Source of the DNA: Alitta virens
Taxonomy: Eukaryota; Annelida; Polychaeta; Phyllodocida; Nereididae
Direction: 5' to 3'
Length of the DNA stretch: 64,000 nt
Assembly: GCA_932294295.1 (NCBI GenBank)
Contig: OW028573.1
Location: 16,078,155 to 16,142,154 of the forward strand
The translations under genes and the position numbers were made by a program. Below are positions 46,084 through 59,125 of the stretch, piece by piece. The first letter of the stretch is position 1, and every line of letters begins with the position of its first letter. The notes under the pieces were generated by a model. That model worked only from the letters and a program-made list of their open reading frames with translations. It was not told the origin of the DNA and did no database searches.

Positions 46084-49000
46084 ATGGAGCAAAACCAGCC
46101 GAATTTATTTGTAAGTGATGAACTCGATGGTGTCAACTTGGACTCTGCTGAAACTGAAGATTTGGAAACAAATTATGTTGCTTTGATTCCTAACACATTA
46201 TTGTCTCTAAATGACAATGATTCGACTGGCAGTGGCCTGAGTTGTGGCAGTGATAGTGATTCTTCTTGGACAGGTCGTAATAAGATTATATGCTCTTCTC
46301 AGATTAAGCTAAAATCAAGAAGTGAAGGTCTGAATTTAGGGTATTCTCTTCGTGATGTTCTCCCTAACTGTGCAGGGTGGAATAAAATACCTCATATTAT
46401 TGAGGATGTCTTCAGGATGAATTCATATATTGTGGATCCTAATTACCTGCTGTGTATTTCCAAATATAATACCAGGCAGAAAACAATTGATAACATTCTG
46501 TCACGTCTTCAGACATCACGTCTTTCTCTCCCCAAATGGTTAGTATGCCCCTTCCATCTAGATATTTGATTGTTTAATTAATGAGCATCAAAGGCAATTT
46601 TGATTTATTGTTAGCGTTAAGATTGTGGGTTCAGTGGACTGCTATATTAAATATTGATTGATAAACCCAAAAAGCTAAAAAATACACTAGTCCAAGCCCA
46701 ATTGAAGTTATTTGTCACATTTCTATTTTTATCTCGAAATCAAGTTATGGCAGGTTTATTAAATATTCTGCATTAATTATCAAGTTTAACATGTCCTGTA
46801 TAATTATTAAGAATTTGAATTATGTTCATATTAATTTGTTACATATCTTGCAGGAGTCAATTCGAGTATGATATTCTTGAAGTTTTGTCCATCTATGAAA
46901 AATTTGAAGGCATCCCTAACAGTCTCAGCAATTTCAATGAAGCCAGGGTTCTATTAACCCAATTCCTTGCTGTGATTGAGGATAAATTCGATAATTTGTC
47001 GGACTCGGATAGTGAGTCAAAGAGGTAGGTAATTTTCATACTTTGGGATGGAGGAACGGCAGTGCCTCCGTCTATTTAGCGACTTGGTCGTGGTTGAGCA
47101 ATGATGGAGTTGAGCAATTCAGTTGAAATTGATCGACTTGTTCAAAACGCAGTGGACTTACGGAATTACATTTGCTGTTTCGAGGCCATTGTATTAAATA
47201 ATTTATTAAATTTTTAACAAATTAGAAGTGCTTGTTTATCACCTAACAAAAGTACTCGTACTCAAGACTTGAAGTACATGGACCAGAGGCTTTTCTCTTA
47301 CTTCTACTCACAGCATGGGTCAGTACTCATACTCTATTATATCACCTGCACTCTTGGCCAGCCCTGGTATATTATTTGTCTGAACTAATCATGCGCTATT
47401 AACTTACTATGTCTTGTTACGATAATGTCTTCTTACAATTGTATTTAGTCCTTAATTTTGTCCTTTTAATTCTTTACAGGAAGGGTCCGTCCACAAACTT
47501 TTTTGACGACATGATAGCTACGATTCGGAAATTTATTGAAGAATTAAAAAAACTTGAGATAAGCAACAATGAAGACGAAGCTAGAAAGCATACCAAGAGT
47601 CTCGGGGAAGATCTCTTCGAGCAGTATTTCTCTGTTTTGTTTTCATTCTTCAATGAAATTACGAATTCTTCCTTCAGATATGTGTAAGTATCTGTTTATT
47701 TTTTTTATAATACAATTTTAACCTGTTTTTACTAGTTTTTAATATTAATGAAAATTTCCATCTGAGCCGTTTCTTCTTGGCCACTGTTATGAATGAATAA
47801 TATCATTTTTGGCAGAGAAACCCTTAGGGTTGTTTCTGTCAATCCATTAACTTCTATGTCATGAGAGGGGAGCTGATGGGTTGTGTTATAAATATCAATT
47901 ATAGGCCTATGAAAAAAAAATGATGAAAAAATAAACATAGAATAAATACATTATGATTTGGATTGTTTTGTATTGACTTGAGTATTCACCCTGCCAGTCT
48001 GTATTTTCCCAAGGGCCGTTAGGCTCGAGGGATAATGCAGACTGGCAGGGTTAATACGAGGGAAGTTATACATTTTCTTACAGTGCTAAAAGACGAAGGA
48101 CTATTGAATGCAGCCTTGACATTTCAAAAGATACGAAAGTGATCACTGCGATACCAGATATCGAAATATTCGCGGGTTATAAAAAATGTGTTCTTGTTGG
48201 CGAGGTAAGTCTTTTAATGTTTTCACATCTTGTTTTTGCAGAAAGCTTGAAACTGGCATTTAGATATACATGAGATGTTTAGCTGTTTAGCTTTCTGATG
48301 AAGTATGGCTTCTTTGACATTAGCCTAATCATATAGGCCTACTGTACTTTCATTAACTATTTTATTTATTTAATTATATGTCTCAGCAGAGCGTCACTTG
48401 TATATTCATAATGTTATAATTAACCATACAGTCGTCTCTCAATTATCATATTTCCAAAATTTTGAAATGTGCGGTCTGTCTTGTCTCCCTGGATACAAAA
48501 TATTAATTAATATGATTTACTGGTCATGGGGGAAAAAATTGCTACAATACGGGGATTCTGACTAATAAAATTTACCATGCAATTTATAAAAATATTGGAT
48601 GGCTCTCATTCAATCAGAAGCCAGGATTTCTTCTAGCCATATAATATTGTAAAATATCTGATGTTCACTTACTATAACTATCAAGTATATCCATGTTATC
48701 CATTTGGTCTAAGCGGCCATCTTGTTTCTTTGTTCATTATAGCAGCTACCTGCTTGCTATGGTCTAGAGAACACTACAGCCAGACCCTTTCTGTAAGGAC
48801 AGGAAATCCATCTGATTTCCTGGATATCATTGATCATGAATAGCCTTTAAACACCAATTATACTCTCTAACCATGTGTGCCTTTAATTAAGCAGGCCTTG
48901 TAGCTTGCCACTTAGTTCATAATCTGAAGCTGAAGCAGACACCATCTACTGCTGAATAAACCTCTGAACTTGACATCTACAGTCTTCTTCACCTGGTTAC

Positions 49001-52000
49001 TTCTTACATAACATTATAATAGGACTCCTGAATTGATTTTCAAGAGGAATTAGCTCTGCCACGGGAGGGGCACTGCCTCTAGCTGATGTAGAACACAGGA
49101 AGGGGTTGCCATCTTGCAGGAGGAACTCTAAAATCTAGTTTGCGACAACTGTTGTATTAGTTACATGGGAAGTTTATTTAGCATCCCATCTGTCGTCACA
49201 GCAATTTTCTCTTATGAGAGGCATCAGCTCCCATTTTAGGTTAGATTGTAATTTGGTCCTATACAGCTTGTAATTTGGCCCTGTTACTGTTAGTTTGCAG
49301 ATGCATATTTCTTGAAATTCGCTTATAATGGTGGGTATGCACAAAGAAATTAATAAATTTCTTTACTTTGCAGGTAAGGAGGTATGGTGCCCAACATGGT
49401 AAATTACACGAGACTGACAGGGGCCATAGGGTAAAAGATGACTGTACACACTCCGCTCAAGGGGATGATGATCATGGTGAAGTATTTACTATATTTGCCT
49501 AACAAAAATTACTTTTCCCATCAAAATGAATGGTGATCTCCACTACTGGTCTATTTCTGCACTGTAACTCCATCAAACTGCCGACCAGCCAAGAGGTTAG
49601 TTAATGTAGAGCTTAGGTATGCCAGTATATTCTGTACCATAGCTTGTTTGAATTGGTCAAGATTGCAAGTTAATCAGCTATGAATCTAAAACTGGCAGAG
49701 CACCATTTAAACAAGTAGGGTTGGTTAGAATCAAGGATAACTCTGGCATGCGCCTTTGCCTATGACTCATTAAATGGCAAAAGGCACATTCATACTTGAC
49801 AGTGTGTGCCAAAAAGTTGGCAACTTTTAGTTTCATGTCTTGTACAGTTTCCCATGCTTCTTATTCGTCTATACTTACCTGAGCCAATGCAATTGACAGA
49901 GCACTTAGTTGTAATGGAAATCGCATGATTCAAGCGGGTGGCTTCTCACTTCCTATTGCAGTGTTTATAACTGCAAGTGTTGCCTATCAAGTCTTTGGCC
50001 AGCTTTTTGGGTGTTCATAAGCTTGGTGGATGACAATGCACAATGTAAACGATCTAATGAAGCTGTGTGCCACTGTCACCAATTGTACTTCATTTTCATC
50101 TACAAGCTCTTGCCTTTTAGAGTTGGCATTAGTCTTGGCTCTCTTGCAGTGCATTATTTGATAACATATATATAACCTGATATTTTTGTTTTTTAGGCAG
50201 AGGTCAGCAAACAAATTTGAAACCTGAAGAGCCACCTCTCAAACAAGGTATGGTGATTTAGGCCGACATGTAGATGTAGGGACTGATTCCAAACCATAGC
50301 TTTTTTCATTTTCAAAAAGTCACTTTTGTCAATGTCAATTTGAAAATCTGTTCAGGCAAAGTTGTAGGCAATGTATTTCTCTACCTCCATGTGTTATAAT
50401 AACCAGCAAAGCAACTTGATTATCCTAAAATAAGAAAATGTTTGCGATGAAATCACACCAAAAAGTTGGTCAAAAATATCAACAGAGCAGTGAATCGGCA
50501 AGGATGACATCACAGGCCATTCTTCATAAAATAACAATTTGTGGCGTCACAGAACCATAATCTGACTATCATAACGTGTTTATATCTACATACCTAGAAA
50601 ATGCAATCATCATCATTTAAAGTAGTGAGCCGATTAGCTTAGCTAAGCCACTTTAATGATGAGCATCTGGCCGCCGCCAAAATAGCTTGCAGCCAGCTGA
50701 TCAGCTTTTGGCAAGCCGCCGCCAAAATGCATTGATAAAATGGATTGAAAAGGCTGACAAAATGCCCTTTGAATTTCATCAAAACTGGAAGTAAAGAAGA
50801 GATGTTTCTTTAGGTTCCAGCATACTGTATTATTTCAAATTCATTTTGGCCTTTCTTCTTTTTCATTATTTCCTATTAGAGCAGTTACGGAACTAATGGC
50901 AACTTTCGATTTTTATTATATATAGTGTAACTTCAGTTTAAAGTTATGGCTAGTTATTATATCAGACAACAGCCAGCCGCCACCTAAAGGTCCATGGCTT
51001 GGCAGCTCAGCAGCCATATCATGATTCAGCCAGCCAATATTTCAAGTTTTGGCTGGTGCACAGGTCTAGAGCCGATAGCATTCCATTTTGTTTACTTCCT
51101 CATGATGCAACATCATTGTACAAGCACATGCGTTAATGATAGAGATTAGGCCTATTTGAGTTTTGATTTGACAAATATATTGCTTATATATGGAAATACA
51201 ACCACCCAACTCCATTTAAGACTATAATAAATGTTTCAAACTATACGTAGGTGACATAAATATGCAAACAAATACATTTTGACAAGAACAATAGAGATTT
51301 TATTTTCACAGATGGCGCTGCAGTAACGTGACAAGTGCAACACCACTCATGCATTTAATATCCCGAGCATAACATCTTTAGGTCTAAAAATGTGTTGAGT
51401 AGCACAAATGTAGTATATCTATCCTATTGAAACTATTTTAAATCGGAGTAAAATGAAAACGATGTCCGTTTCTTCAAAAACAGTATGTTGTGATACAAAT
51501 TGTTTGTGGACGATTCGTACTACGTCAAGGCCTGATAATGTACTAAAATCAGGTTTTTCTCAGCTTCTACTGATCGCATTTGGACCAAATTTGATTTGTA
51601 ATGTGCGCTTTTTCATTATCGTTCTAATGGAGTAAACATTAATGACATACGCTCAAAACTGTAAAAGCGCAACTTAATACTCAGACATTGTGCTGTCTGC
51701 GTAAAACCCAAGTGACCTGATTACTCTTTGTCCCATAAGTATGTGGACAGGTCTTTACGACCCACAGAGAAAAATGATGGTTTATTTTGCTTCTTACCTC
51801 AGTCAGATAGATCTAACATACCAACGGAGATGTTAGTGCATACTTTACTGCTGGTCAGAAAAGCCCCATAGGATTAACAATGCGATCGATTGTGACATTG
51901 TGAAGGATCAGAAAATGTTTCAAAATCATGTATATGTATGTCTTATGGCAAAAATAAATTATCTATCTATCTAATTACAGTGCAGGAAAAATTTGTATTA

Positions 52001-55000
52001 ACAAACACATAATTTGGCTATATTATACAAATGCTTGATGTTTTCGATGTTGTATCACTTAGTAAAATACTGCAGCAACATCACTGCACTGTGTCTATCT
52101 GTAAAATCCACATTAAATTGTGTAAAATCATGGCACAGCTGCACTGGCCTCTTTATGTAAAAATACCTTTGTTTTCGTTTTATTTTGATCTAGAATTGTA
52201 ACAATAAAATATATCCACTATATTAGTGCTACTTCACACATTTAAGAGCTAAAAATCGTATATTTAAGGATATTTAATGCATGTGTGGTGGCGTACCTGT
52301 CACGTCAGCGCCCTCTGGGAATAAATAATCTGATTCATATATGCAAAAAAATATTATTTGCCGTACTTTATGCTAGATACAATCCTAAACGAGTGTTAGT
52401 GAACTTTTAAAGTGTTGTTAAGTATAAATAATTGATCTACATTCAAGCTTTCGGTATTTCCTGACTTTTATAATCTCTTAATTCTTGCACGTGCCACCAC
52501 ATCATTGCGTCATAAGCAAGTAAACAAGATGTAACACTCCCGATTCGCAACTTTAGATGGATTTATTATTGCATTTTTAGGTATGTTAGGATGTGTTGAT
52601 GCTACAATTGATGTGTTTAACACATTAGGATGGTCAGATTATGGTTTTGTGACTCCACAACTTGTCAATATATGAGAAATGGCCTGTGACGTCATTGACG
52701 CCTATTTGTTTTTCTGTTGGTCTTTTTGAGGACAGCATGACCATTGCAACTTTTTTAGCGTGATTTTGTGTCAAACTTCTTGGTTTTTCAGGGAAAGTTA
52801 GTCCGATTTATGACCAGTTATCTGACACAATTATAGAGAATTATATTGCCTATATTTATGACTGAACAGATTGTGCCCGAAAATTGTCATTATTTTAAAT
52901 ATCTTGCTTGTTCCCAAAAGTGACTTATTGAAAATGCCTTATGGGCTGAAAAAACCTATGGTTTGGAATCAGTCCCTACATCTATCTACATGTAGGGACT
53001 GATGGATCAGTCTACAGTGGACCCAGATAATTCAAACACCTGGGTTTCCTCGAGTAATTTTTTGGATGTACATACAATTATAATGACAGAATTCTATCTT
53101 GTACCCTTAATTATGGTTTTCTGACCTACATCGGTCTTTACACTTGAACATACACGTATACAATATTTCAAAAAAGGGAAAAAACTGTCTAATTCATTGT
53201 GTGGACTTGCTTTGCAGCAAAGCTGAACAAAGATGTTTGCCAGGAAGATGCAGGACAAGTTGAAGCACTTGGCCCCGAAGGTTGGTATTGCTTTATATTC
53301 CATTCAATGAACAATGTCTTGGTTTTTTACGGAGGTTCGGAGCACCGCCATAATTACCATCGTTTTCACTCGTTTGAAAATCTGCTCCCGCCGTTGCTTG
53401 TTGAGCAAATAAGTGAAATAACTCACCAAATATGCCATTATTTGCCAAAAACTCGCCTAAACATTGTATACCATAGCACTGAACTGAACCTCATATCCTC
53501 ATGCAGTGTCATTACCAATTATGACGGAGTGGGCAGAGGTTTTGTTAGTACATCGATCTCGCGAGATGACGTCGCCTTAGGGCAAAACCGTATGATCTGT
53601 CATAACACAACTTACACGGCATCTTCCGCTACATCCCGTGGTTTAACGCTACATATTCCCCTTTTACATGCTCCTATTGCTATTCAGCGTGTTTCGTGCA
53701 TCCATTATCCTACGCACAGCCACTTTCTACACCCGTTTTGCCCTCCACTTTGTCCCAGCTCTCGCCATTGCCCGAGACGTCTGTATGACGTCATCAAGGG
53801 AATCCCCGCAACAGGGGAAGCCCACAGTCAGCAAGGTTGCCGTTTTTCCGCACGCTGCCTTACCACTTCAATCTTACTACATTTGTGTTATTCACTCATT
53901 CCAACTTAGTTTGGTCCCATACATTCCAGTTCCCATTAGGGGAACCCCGCGCGAATCAAGGACGTAGCCCACAATGCAGCCCGCTGGTGGAGCTATTGCA
54001 GCGCCCCTGGTGGGCGTTGACAGAATTACTCGGCGAAAGTGGCGGGAAATGTAGCGGTTTTGATCCCATTCGGGATCTAAGTGTTCTGCAGCTATGGGCA
54101 GAGCTCCGCACATCCCATGTGCGTTATAGTTATAATTCTATTGATCAAACTTGATCACAGTCATTTGCCTTCCCTGAAGTCTCCCGGGTTTTGGTCAGAA
54201 CGGCCACAAACCGAAACGGCCACAGATCCACAACGACCAAGTAACGAACAGCCGGGGCAATGTTTCCCCCAGTAGTGTCCTGTCCCCCTCCACTGCCGTT
54301 TTTAATCAATTATCTCTAGAAATACAGGGATTGCAGAGATGTAATGATATCAATGGATACCTAAATTTTAGACGGATCTGTTGGAGACAAATGCAACGGA
54401 GTAAGGTACAAAGAATCTTTGATAGAGAATAGTATATATAAAGTAGAAACATATTTGTTTATATATTTATTATTACATATCACTTGTTGCTTATTGGCTG
54501 ACTGCTGCTTAATGGAATCATGGGATATCCTGATGTGACGTCACTGGCTCACTAGAGGGCACTGTGGCATGACCAAAAGTTGAAGCAGGAGAATGACTAT
54601 ATGTGCCTTTTTAAATTATGCAATGGTAGTTTTATTAGTGAAAGTTTGTTTGTACAAGATATATTCTAACACATTGATGGAATAAAAAAATCCATTTTAG
54701 GGCACCTTTAAAATCACAGGAACGTCTGAGTAGCAGGTGTTCTATCAGCTAAAAATTGCCGCCACTGCATATCGTTTGATTGTATCCTTATTATTACATA
54801 GTGGTTATCAATACCCGTATCATTATCGATGTACCGGTACAATTGGTATATTGAGAACCGTTGTACAGCCGTACTCAGAAGGCATATTTTCTCTCATAAA
54901 TATATATTGTTTAAAATTCAAAGTGTTCCAATTTACCCCAAACTAATTTTCTTTTTAAATGGTCGTTCCCCTTCATGACTAGTCAAACTAAATTTCAGAA

Positions 55001-57304
55001 AAGTTTAAAAAGAATCTATGATGAAGCATGTTTTTTCAATTTTACTGACACAGCGGATGGTCTTTATCATGTAATTTTTGTGTTGCAGCATCTGGAAGCA
55101 AAAGCACCTCCAACACAGGTACTGACCTGTCCAAGAAAAATGAGGCAGAAGGAGAATGTGGAATTGATGGAGGTGATTCAAAGCGGAAGTGTGAATGCCA
55201 TTACAGGTCAATGATTAATTTATATGCAATAAAACTGTCAGTACATACTATTTCTTTGTTCATAATCACAGATGGGGGCCTAGCTCAGCGCTTATAACTT
55301 CCAAACACTAGGTCCCGCTATAGGGTTTAAGTTGGATGGCTGTTTTATCCTTCATCTCATTCTCATGGCCCTTGCTTGTCGTAATTAGCCCATCAGGTGC
55401 AGATATACATGACATAAAGACCTAATCCACCTTTGTTCATAATCACTGACTCTGATTTTAAATTAGAATTATACCTATTCCAAGGCATAGTAACCAAGAA
55501 ATAACTGTCTTCAGTCATATAATTATTTTTGGATGCTTTGATCAATGGTAACATTTTTGTATGGTCACCCTTTAAAACTACATATAGCTACAGTAAAGCT
55601 TCATAAAATATGGTCGACTGTAGACAGCTGTAGCAACCTATACCTGGCTCCAAATTGACAAGCCCTTTTTTTACTCTGGTCATCGGATGCAAATTGGCAA
55701 GGCATTTGTATTCACGTTTATTACTAGGTCACGGCAAATTTAAAGTCCCATATTAGGTCAATGGACACTAAACAAGTGTGTGTACTACCGTAAAGAAGGG
55801 TGTTAACGACAAGGTTTTTTTTATCAATGTGATTGTCCCATTTCCTTTTCCTAGATTGACAAACTCAAACTTGATTTTCATTGGTTAATTTTGGGGATTG
55901 ACTGAATAAACTTTACTTTACAGACATCTGGATAAGAAAGAACTGTACAAGATCAATGGTTTCCTGCCACAGTTGTTTGGTGGGATGCTGGTTTCTAAAT
56001 GTGAAAATGGTGGCTTATTTGAAATTGGCAATCGTTATGAAAACATTCAGCTTGGATTCTCTATCCAGGGATTTAAGGTAAGTTGTATATATATATATAT
56101 ATATAGCTGCATAGTTTGGATCCTAGAAGAATCACAAATTTATATTTCATTAACCAAATTTTCCTCCGTTATTTAATGAGGCCTATGCACACACTGTACA
56201 AACTCTTCTAGAACCTATCTGGGTCACTGCATGTGCCATATAGCAGCAGCAGCTTGGACTGGCCTGCTGTGCAAAGAAGTTGACCATTGTTAACTGTTGT
56301 CAGTGCGTTTCTTTGTAGTGCTAATTGTTTAGCAGTTCCTGGCATATCTCCAGCCTCCCTTGGGCCTGTATAATTCTTTTTTATACTGTTTCAATCAACC
56401 TATGAATTTCCTAGGTAATTACAGGGTACCAGTGGTCCAGGGGCATAGCCGGGTTGGGGGAAATAAGTAGTTAAGTTATGCAAGTTGGCAATATGTATAA
56501 GCAGGCTTTTTGGTATGTTTTTCTAAATTTTTGGATGCAACCCCTCCTCCCATGTCAGTTTTGGCAGCGCCCCTGCAGTTCACGTACTTCACTGGGTACA
56601 AATTAAGGGGGCAGCAGAGAAACAAAAACAATGTGAATAGTATATTTTACAGTGCTCAACAAAAGTACTTGGGACATCCAATGCATATGCATGTATTTTG
56701 CCAGCATTGAACAATGAATATAGGTCAGATTCACAATGAGATTGTGAGGTCCTTTATTGAGGCTTTCTCCTGATTCATTTATATTTTATGAGCAAAGTTG
56801 GTGCAAGAATGTAAAGATTAAAGAGACCAACATATTTTTACGAACGTACGTTGACACCCACTTTGTATGGAAATTACAGGTGTCCCAATACTTTCATTGT
56901 AATACCGGGGTGGTCGTTAGATGGGGTTCCACTGTATTGAAATTAATTGAAAATTTCAGGTGTCTCATGGTGCCCTTAGGTCAGAAAACTATGACAGAAT
57001 TTTAATAAGGCTTTCGCTGCCGAACATAACTGTTAAGTTGTCGGGTGTTAATATATTGTCACAGTGAATATAATTGTTGTCACTTTCATTTTTCCAGCTC
57101 AGATTTGTTCGAATGGTTCTGCGCGATTTCAAGGAAAGACGGCCCCCTACTGTTGAAGAATTTCTTGATAACAAAAGATTTAAATGTGATTTTTTTTTAA
57201 CCCAAGAATTTAATCTTTTCAAAAGAAAGCACCTTATTATGTTTTTTCAAATCATGTATGCAATTTCATACTGCAGCTCAAAGTATTTTCATAGTCCATA
57301 CTAA
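46084..57304 (+). CDS. Uncharacterised protein with a possible PD-(D/E)XK nuclease-like core
   Basis: Ten coding exons, 548 aa, all GT-AG with phases that close: 46084-46538, 46854-47024, 47480-47683, 48084-48204, 49374-49476, 50197-50247, 53218-53280, 55089-55206, 55924-56077, 57098-57304. The start ATG follows an acceptor (46049) with a short 5' UTR, so a noncoding first exon is expected upstream. Residues 1-70 are acidic, with a Ser/Asp run (SGLSCGSDSDSSW). Residues about 75-270 are helical. Residues about 305-325 read IPDIEIFAGYKKCVLVGEVR, resembling the PD...(D/E)xK motif with Arg in place of Lys. A polar linker encoded by small exons (5-8) follows, then LPQLFGGMLVSKCENGGLFE and a Lys-rich C-terminus with a hydrophobic end. 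No signal peptide or membrane anchor. The family is not recognised; the nuclease idea is inference from motif spacing. Confidence 0.75.
47989..48050. repeat. 62-bp hairpin in intron 3
   Basis: Perfect 13-bp arms CCCTGCCAGTCTG and CAGACTGGCAGGG around 36 bases, 33 bp before exon 4 of the ten-exon gene. Possibly a tiny MITE. Confidence 0.7.
50277..52978. mobile_element. 2.7-kb TIR element in intron 6, non-autonomous
   Basis: Terminal inverted repeats start TAGGGACTGATTCCAAACCA: 23 bp are identical and about 32 bp match with one difference; weaker matching extends past AAGTCACTTTTG. The left end is only 29 bp after the exon 6 donor. No transposase frame was found. The TAGGG tip suggests hAT, but no 8-bp duplication was found: the flanks are themselves repeats of ACATGTAGATG. 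A third copy of TGTAGGGACTGAT follows the right end at 52990. Confidence 0.65.
53013..53060 (+). repeat. Pogo/Tigger-like terminal repeat remnant
   Basis: TACAGTGGACCCAGATAATTC, starting at a TA, resembles the CAGTGGACCC tips of pogo/Tigger-type MITEs. Similar tips occur at 30609 (CAGTGGACCCTCATTAATCC) in a calpain-7 intron and, inverted, near 56925-56937 (GGGGTTCCACTGTA). Confidence 0.4.
53524..54135 (+). repeat. Dispersed 600-bp repeat R4, copy in intron 7
   Basis: Aligned with 40222-40835. This copy has an extra block near 54035-54090 (GGCGGGAAATGTAGCGG). Chance ORFs inside it should not be taken as genes. Confidence 0.85.
55270..55431 (+). mobile_element. tRNA-SINE copy (family SINE-A) in intron 8
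   Basis: Flanked by the perfect 15-bp duplication TTTGTTCATAATCAC (55255-55269, 55432-55446). The head retains GGGGGCCTAGCTCAG, but the middle of the tRNA-like part is damaged and the B box is lost. The body (GGATGGCTGTTTTATCC, AATTAGCCCATCAGGTGCAG) is intact. The insertion lies 64 bp downstream of the exon 8 donor and did not disturb the splice sites. Confidence 0.9.
56085..56105 (+). repeat. (AT)n microsatellite next to the exon 9 donor
   Basis: TATATATATATATATATATA begins about 8 bp into intron 9. Confidence 0.85.
56649..56905. mobile_element. Possible Tc1/mariner-like MITE in intron 9
   Basis: The left tip TACAGTGCTCAACAAAAGTA followed by CTTGGGACA and a right segment TGTCCCAATACTTTCATTG are imperfect inverted copies. 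Tips with CAGTG...AAAAGTA...GGGAC and a TA target are typical of Tc1/mariner. No ORF. Confidence 0.5.
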
Positions 57305-57598
57305 TGGCCAAAGGGTATTGCGATGGCCCTGGCCCCTGGTGTCTGTGTCTATTTGTGCTTGGGGTGCAACATGTATATAGATTGGATAAACCAGAGAAGG
57401 ATTTACAAACACAATATAAATTGTATTGAAATCCATTGAAGACAAAAGCAATGTATGGTATACAAATGACTAAACAGGATTTTTAAGGCAATTTTCTGGT
57501 ACATCTGTATATAATTTTTGCGGTAATTGGATTAAATTAAATTAATGATGATGTACATAGATTATAGTATATTACGTATAATGTGTTGTGAAAAAACA

Positions 57599-57620
57599 AA
57601 TATATATATATATATATACT
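57599..57620 (+). repeat. (AT)n microsatellite
   Basis: AT dinucleotide run in the 3' flank of the ten-exon gene. Confidence 0.85.
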
Positions 57621-57977
57621 GCATATATTTAAAAGGATGAAATTTAATATCTGTACTGATTATGAGGAATTGTGCTATATTTGTACGCATGGTTGTTTTC
57701 GATAAATTTTAGTAGTGGCAATATATATTTTGTCAAATCAGTGTGTTATACTGGTCAAGGACAGTTTGTTATATTATTTTGTTATGCTCGTAAGTATAAT
57801 TTGTTTCCCAGGGTAATTGCAATTGTTTGTTATATTTATTCTTACTTTTATATCCTCTGAAATGCAGTAAAAGGTAACATATTTTGCATTTCTCCCTGCC
57901 ATTGTTTCTAGATTCTGTATTTATCTAAGGGATGTTTATCATTTGACCATGCCATTTCTAAACCATGGGGCATGTAG

Positions 57978-58690
57978 CTCCCTAGCCAGAACCGACCTAC
58001 ATTGCATTAGATGCGATGTAGGGTCGGAACGACTTTGATAGGAATTCTTGGAAGTTGACATTTACGACACATTTTTTCTCAATAAACACGTTAGCATACC
58101 TTATTTTGTCGTTATGCACGCAAGGACTGCTCTGTTATTATCAGCTTGCACTCAGATATTACTGAAAAACCCACTGGAAACATCATTTTAAAGAGCAGTT
58201 GCATAAATTCACGTTTGCTAGTTCATGCTTTCGCTATTGCAATGCCCCCAGCAGTCACATGACGGTGGCGCCATCGTGCCTGTTCGGACTTTGTGGACGT
58301 TAAAAATTGGTGAATAATTTGCTCCATTTGCTTTTTATTGAATTGAATGTTATTTTAATGTATTGTAAATGTCAAATTGAAAGAAATGAGGACTTGCCAG
58401 GGCTATTGTATGTGAATCTTATTATCCACTAGGGGGGTTGAAACGTCGCTGGAGCCCTCTTGTGAGTTATGGCGAAACTAAGTGGCCATTGCTGTCATGT
58501 ATAATCAAGGAAACATGAGTTCAAAAATTGTGCGGAAATCGATAATTGGAAGAAATCAACTATATAGCGCGATATAATCGAAAAAAGGTATGTCTAAACC
58601 TAGAGCAGGTGTATTTCGTGTGGCAAACGTTTATTAAAAGGCTAGTTCCCACACAAGCCGAAATTCCATATTTTTTCATCTAGGACGTTG
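57978..58690 (+). repeat. Dispersed repeat R6, copy 1
   Basis: Collinear with 61218-62180. It opens with a hairpin CCGACCTACAT...ATGTAGGGTCGG, and later has CACATTTTTTCTCAATAAAC, GTTGAAACGTCGC(T/C), AGCCCTCTTGTGAGTT and GGCTAGTTCCCACAC. Noncoding. Confidence 0.85.
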
Positions 58691-58854
58691 TAGCTAGTAG
58701 CTCCCTAGTAACAGGACATTTACCACTAGCTGTCTTGACACAAGACCCTCGATCACACCTTTCAACAGGAGAGGGTCTTGGAGAATATGGGAGAGCAAGG
58801 ACCCCAGTGGGTGAGTAAGTAGCCCCGTTGTGTGGCTGCTCCGACGGCTTTTGA

Positions 58855-59125
58855 TATGTCACAGCCACGGTTCTGGCATATTTCAAATTGGCGATTAATT
58901 CAACAGTAAAGCCATCAAATTCACTGCTTGCCCCAAAGATCCCTCGCCTTAAGCTGGATCCTTTGACACTATATTGCTGAGTTATCATTACGTTCAGTCA
59001 GTAAAATCTTTGCTGAAAGATCCGAAGCGAACAAGTTGATCATTGTTAATCATTGCCGCCATTTTCGTCACATGATGTAAACAAACGGTCGGCAATTTCA
59101 AAAATTAATTGCGAAACAAATTAAG
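58855..59125 (+). repeat. Dispersed repeat R3, copy 2
   Basis: Matches 45405-45680. On the minus strand a chance ORF runs through it. It directly follows R6 copy 1, so R3 and R6 may be parts of one larger element. Confidence 0.7.

Noticed and set aside
50277..52978. hAT classification for the intron 6 element
   Set aside because: The tips fit, but no 8-bp duplication and no transposase were found, so only a generic TIR element is claimed.
53199..53909. 236-aa forward ORF
   Set aside because: It starts in exon 7 of the ten-exon gene, runs through intron and into repeat R4. The related R4 copy at 40.2 kb has different frames, so it is not a gene.
58680..58988. 102-aa minus-strand ORF
   Set aside because: Falls within repeats R6/R3; the matching region at 45.4 kb does not keep the frame.
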